Assembly: GCA_012514775.1 (NCBI GenBank)
Contig: JAAYZQ010000147.1
Coordinates: forward strand, 1 to 9,300
Length of the DNA stretch: 9,300 nucleotides
Direction: 5' to 3'
Source: Anaerolineaceae bacterium
GTDB lineage: Bacteria > Chloroflexota > Anaerolineae > JAAYZQ01
Shown: piece by piece, positions 6,641-9,300 of the stretch
Layout: each line of letters starts with the position of its first letter
Position numbering within the stretch: the stretch's first letter is position 1
Translations under genes and position numbers: made by a program
Notes under the pieces: generated by a model
The model's database searches: none
Told to the model about the DNA's origin: nothing
What the model saw: only the letters and a program-made list of their open reading frames with translations

Positions 6641-8689
6641 CTATGGCCGGCCCTTTGTATCACCCCGGGCAAAGATGCTGGCGACATAGTTCAAGACGTC
6701 GGTGGCACAGATGTCGCAGTAGCCATAGCTGTTGATGAGGCGCGTCTTGACGATATCGATCTTTTCCTGGGTGTCCTGGTCCACCACGCTGGAGACCAGG
6801 GAGGTCAGCTTGATCGAATCCTTCTGATCCTCAAAGAGCTTGAGCTCCAGGGCCTTGCGCAGCCGCTCGTTGGAATCCCAACGGAAGGCGCGACCGTCAA
6901 GGGCCAGGGCCGCGATATAGTTCATGATCTCCCGCCGAAAGTCGTCTTTGCGGCTCTCGGGGATGTCAATCTTTTCTTCGATGGAGCGCATGAGCCTCTC
7001 ATCCGGCTCCTCGTCCTCGCCGGTGTACCGGTTACGCACCCGCTCCCGCTGCGTGTAGGCCTTGACGTTGTCGATATAGTTCGCTGCCAGGCGCGAGATC
7101 GCCGCTTCGTCGGCCGTGATGGCCCGCTGGACCTCGGTCTTGACGATCTCGTCGTACTCTTCGCGCACCACGGCCAGCAGCTCGCGGAAACGCGCGCGCT
7201 GCTCCTCACTGGTGACCAGCGAGTGGTGCCGCAGGCCCGTTTCCAGCTCGCGCAACACGATAAAGGGGTTCAGGCAGCCGGCGATGGCGTCGCCCACCAG
7301 GGCATTGGATAGCTTGTCCTGAATGTAACGGGGCGAAATGCCCTCCATGCCCTCGTGCTTGGCTTCGTCGCGCAGCTCGCGCACGCTGTCTTCGGTGAAC
7401 CCGGGCAGGGTCTTGCCGTCGTACAGTTTTAGCTTTTGCAGGAGGGTCAGCCCAGCGTGCTTTGGCTCCTCCAGGCGCGTCAGGACGGCCCATAGGGCGG
7501 CCATCTCGATGGTGTGGGGCGCGATGTGCTGCCCGATCACCCGGCCGTCGCCAAAGTCTCGCTCGTAGATCTGCACCTCGTCGGCGTAGCGCGTCACGTA
7601 TGGAATGTCGATCTTGACGGTTCTGTCCCGCAGGGCCTCCATGTACTCGTTGCTGAGGAGCTTGCGGTACTCGGGCTCGTTGGTGTGCCCGATGATGACC
7701 TCGTCGATGTCCGTCTGGGCAAACTTCTTGGGCTTGATCTTGTGCTCCTGCGACGCCGTCAGCAGGTCGTAGAGAAAGGCGACGTCCAGCTTCAAGATCT
7801 CGACAAACTCCACCAGGCCCCGATTGGCAATGTTCAACTCGCCGTCAAAGTTAAAGGCACGCGGATCGCTGTCGGAGCCATACTCGGCGATCTTGCGATA
7901 GTTGATGTCGCCCGTCAGCTCGGTGGAATCCTGGTTCTTTTCGTCCTTGGGCTGGAAAGTGCCGATGCCCACGCGGTCCTTCTCCGACAGGACGACGCGC
8001 CGCACGCGCACGTGCCCGGCAACACGCGTCCAGTCGCCCTGGTACTCTTCCATCAGCCGCCGATAGACATAGCGACAGGCGGGGCACAGCTCTCCCTCCA
8101 GGATCACCCACTCGCTCGCCGGCCGGCCATTGTTGATCTCGGCCAGCACGGTGCTGCGCATCTCCTGGGGGATCAGGTGCAGGGGCTCTTCGTGCATGGG
8201 GCAATCCATGCGGTCGCCAGGGGAGCCGGGCACGTCCACCCAGCTCAGGCTGTAAAGGGCACCGTCCTCGGTGGCCGAATAGGCTTCCAGCCCCTTCTTG
8301 AGCAGGCGGACGATCGTGCTCTTGGCACTGCCCACCGGCCCGTGCAGGAGCAGCACGCGCTTCTCGGTGCCATAGCGGCGCGCCGCCGACTCGAAGGCCT
8401 GCACCAGTTGGAACAGAGCCGGATCCAGCCCGTAGACGGCGTCGCGGCCGTTATCAAAGGGGTCGTCGAAGAACTTGTAATGGACCAGGCCTTCCCGGTT
8501 ATGGGTATACTCCTCGGTCCCATAAGAGACGATCATGTCGTACAGACGCTGATACGCCGTGCGGGCAACCTTTGGATTCTGCTGCACCAGCTCGATGTAA
8601 TCGGCAAAGGTGCCTTCCCAGTGTCGCTGGCGGAACCCATGCACGTCCTGCAATTCACCAATGAGCGAGATTACGTTGAGCTTTTCCAT
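6641..8689 (-). CDS. prkA: PrkA/YeaG AAA+ protein, serine protein kinase family
   Basis: The 682-residue protein is a full-length PrkA. An N-terminal AAA+ module carries Walker [10 protein letters not shown] (117-125). A cysteine/histidine insert follows, with [12 protein letters not shown] (163-174) and CPAC (Cys202, Cys205), as in other PrkA proteins, and then the family GHTNEPEY motif (334-341). The PrkA C-terminal domain occupies the last third. E. coli YeaG and Bacillus PrkA are described as serine kinases induced by starvation or sporulation, and an ATP-dependent protease activity has also been reported for the Bacillus protein, so the biochemical role is disputed. The start at 8689 is chosen because GGAGGT lies 4 bases upstream; the in-frame GTG at 8701 includes that ribosome-binding site and is rejected. 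It is the first gene of the operon; 11 bp separate it from yhbH. Confidence 0.95.
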   Translation of the reverse strand: MEKLNVISLIGELQDVHGFRQRHWEGTFADYIELVQQNPKVARTAYQRLYDMIVSYGTEEYTHNREGLVHYKFFDDPFDNGRDAVYGLDPALFQLVQAFESAARRYGTEKRVLLLHGPVGSAKSTIVRLLKKGLEAYSATEDGALYSLSWVDVPGSPGDRMDCPMHEEPLHLIPQEMRSTVLAEINNGRPASEWVILEGELCPACRYVYRRLMEEYQGDWTRVAGHVRVRRVVLSEKDRVGIGTFQPKDEKNQDSTELTGDINYRKIAEYGSDSDPRAFNFDGELNIANRGLVEFVEILKLDVAFLYDLLTASQEHKIKPKKFAQTDIDEVIIGHTNEPEYRKLLSNEYMEALRDRTVKIDIPYVTRYADEVQIYERDFGDGRVIGQHIAPHTIEMAALWAVLTRLEEPKHAGLTLLQKLKLYDGKTLPGFTEDSVRELRDEAKHEGMEGISPRYIQDKLSNALVGDAIAGCLNPFIVLRELETGLRHHSLVTSEEQRARFRELLAVVREEYDEIVKTEVQRAITADEAAISRLAANYIDNVKAYTQRERVRNRYTGEDEEPDERLMRSIEEKIDIPESRKDDFRREIMNYIAALALDGRAFRWDSNERLRKALELKLFEDQKDSIKLTSLVSSVVDQDTQEKIDIVKTRLINSYGYCDICATDVLNYVASIFARGDTKGRP

Positions 8690-8732
8690 CTTTACCTCCA
8701 CACTTGACTTCTTCCAAATGCCCGTTCATTTT

Positions 8733-8773
8733 GGGGCCCTCTCGGGGCCCTCTTTCAAAGCCCTCTTTCAAAG
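8733..8773. repeat. Two overlapping tandem repeats upstream of prkA
   Basis: GGGGCCCTCTC (8733-8743) is repeated immediately as GGGGCCCTCTT (8744-8754). CCCTCTTTCAAAG (8748-8760) is repeated exactly at 8761-8773. Each unit of the second repeat contains the near-palindrome CTTTCAAAG. A third copy, in the other orientation (CTTTGAAAG), lies at 8928-8936. Slippage duplication or a multi-site operator would both explain this. Confidence 0.75.
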
Positions 8774-8804
8774 AAAGAGGCCGTCCCAGTTCGCCGGGTC
8801 GGCC
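8734..8804 (-). other. Cluster of three hairpins ahead of the prkA start
   Basis: In prkA-strand order: first, GGCCG-A-CCC / GGG-A-CGGCC (8804-8779), symmetric with one mismatch and an 8-nt loop. Second, CCTCTTTC-TTT-GAAAGAGG (8780-8762), a perfect 8-bp stem with a 3-nt loop, sharing two bases with the first. Third, GGGCCC-CGAGA-GGGCCC (8750-8734). The last lies about 45 bases before the prkA start codon. None is followed by a T tract, so simple intrinsic termination is unlikely. Confidence 0.55.
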
Positions 8805-8992
8805 CAATAGAGAATCAAGGAGGCTACTCCCGTTCCGAGACAAGTTCATCGTGTCAGGTCGTACTGCTCCCCTTTGTCTTTACGGTCCACCATGGCCGAA
8901 ACCTTTGTAGGGCGGGCGTGCTCTTTTCTTTGAAAGTTAGACGTGCTTACCCGCTGAAATCTTACCAACATTTCCATGCCGGATTTCTAGCA

Positions 8993-9253
8993 TTACTCCA
9001 CGGAGGTGGCAACCGGCAGCACCTGCTCGCTCTCCTGGCGGACGACCTCTCGCAAGGCAACTGATACTTCCAGGCAGTGGGAGCACTGGGCCAGGTGCTG
9101 CTCCACGGCCGAGAAGCAGGTGCCAATCTCTTGCCCGGCTACGAGGGCATCGACGTAGCCGGCCAACATGTCCGCTACCTGATCGCAATCCAACTCGTCG
9201 TCGCGCGTGGCATAGATTTTCCGGATCCAGTCGGGGAACGACACAAAGCGCAT
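8993..9253 (-). CDS. Small zf-HC2-type zinc-binding protein, possible anti-sigma factor
   Basis: The 86-residue soluble protein has the layout of a zinc-binding anti-sigma (ZAS/zf-HC2) domain. It has CDQVADMLAGYVDALVAG (Cys23 onward), which resembles the usual first helix, followed by EQHLAQCSHC (51-60) giving His53-x3-Cys57-x2-Cys60. There is no membrane helix after the domain, so it would be a cytosolic regulator and not a membrane-tethered one. An extra Cys46 is present. The start at 9253 is preferred because GAGGAGG lies upstream at good spacing; an in-frame ATG at 9271 contains that same ribosome-binding site. Zinc anti-sigma genes normally follow their ECF sigma gene, which would lie beyond the right edge, so the partner is unseen. 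A non-anti-sigma zinc protein remains possible. Confidence 0.6.
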   Translation of the reverse strand: MRFVSFPDWIRKIYATRDDELDCDQVADMLAGYVDALVAGQEIGTCFSAVEQHLAQCSHCLEVSVALREVVRQESEQVLPVATSVE

Positions 9254-9300
9254 GAACGGGAACCTCCTCATATTCTATCCATAGGATGTGTCGGGGGTCG

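Larger units (their letters stand above)
8690..8992 (-). promoter_or_regulatory. Structured non-coding upstream region of the prkA operon
   Basis: About 300 bp without a credible gene lie between the zinc-finger gene and prkA. Read on the prkA strand it contains successive stem-loops near the start codon, two sets of tandem repeats, and distant complementary segments. I see no match to a riboswitch, T-box or tRNA that I know. No clear sigma-70 promoter is visible: TGG-TAAGAT (8972-8964) is the best extended -10 look-alike, and it lacks a -35 box. The density of inverted repeats suggests an operator array or a regulatory mRNA leader; this is inference. Confidence 0.4.

Noticed and set aside
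7514..8707. Long plus-strand open frame (397 codons) antisense to prkA
   Set aside because: It lies opposite a clear PrkA coding sequence and has no recognisable domain or good ribosome-binding site.
8655..8849. Small minus-strand open frame (64 codons) in the prkA leader
   Set aside because: It runs through the tandem repeats and into the start of prkA in another frame, with no convincing ribosome-binding site and no motif. A leader peptide cannot be excluded but is not supported.
8822..8862. GGAAC as an ECF sigma -35 box upstream of prkA (about 8838-8834, minus strand)
   Set aside because: No matching -10 (such as CGTC or TCTAA) lies at 16-17 bp; the nearest TCTAT is 20 bp away.
8957..8980. 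Sigma-54-like promoter (CGGCATGGAAATGTTGG, minus strand) ahead of prkA
   Set aside because: The -12 part reads TTGG instead of TTGC, and the GG-N10-GC rule is not met.

Overview
This is a GC-rich bacterial chromosomal window with compact genes, short intergenic gaps and sigma-70-type promoters. No insertion sequence, CRISPR array, tRNA or rRNA was seen. The phylum cannot be fixed from the sequence alone. A 7TM-type histidine-kinase N-terminus, a ROK sugar kinase, a stand-alone ruvB and a PrkA/YhbH/SpoVR operon together would fit a Chloroflexota-like or other non-proteobacterial lineage, but that is a low-confidence inference.

Left part (1-2857). A truncated minus-strand gene for a membrane sensor protein (7TM histidine-kinase-type N-terminus) and a plus-strand hotdog thioesterase are divergently transcribed. 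Their promoters lie back to back with -35 boxes on the same few bases (about 400-406). A ROK-family sugar kinase follows the thioesterase 64 bp downstream. A stomatin-like SPFH membrane protein comes next, with its own near-consensus promoter and an almost perfect Shine-Dalgarno. A strong hairpin separates it from the convergent ruvB.

Middle (2893-4009). ruvB, the Holliday-junction branch-migration motor, is on the minus strand without ruvA or ruvC beside it. It has its own extended -10 promoter. A long hairpin just upstream of that promoter is the probable terminator of the next operon.

Right part (4031-9253). The minus-strand operon prkA - yhbH - spoVR has very tight junctions: a ribosome-binding site built over the prkA stop codon, and a 1-bp gap between yhbH and spoVR. 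This is the known conserved PrkA (AAA+ kinase/protease-like) / YhbH (VWA) / SpoVR trio, which is linked to stationary-phase and stress physiology in E. coli and to sporulation in Bacillus. Upstream on the same strand, across a roughly 300-bp non-coding stretch, lies a small zf-HC2-type zinc-binding protein that resembles a soluble anti-sigma factor.

That 300-bp stretch (8690-8992) is the most unusual part of the window. It holds tandem 11-bp and 13-bp repeats, three adjacent hairpins, three copies of a CTTT(C/G)AAAG near-palindrome, and a long-range complementary pair that could compete with a local hairpin. It looks like a regulatory leader or operator region for the prkA operon. Apart from this, the gene content is conventional.
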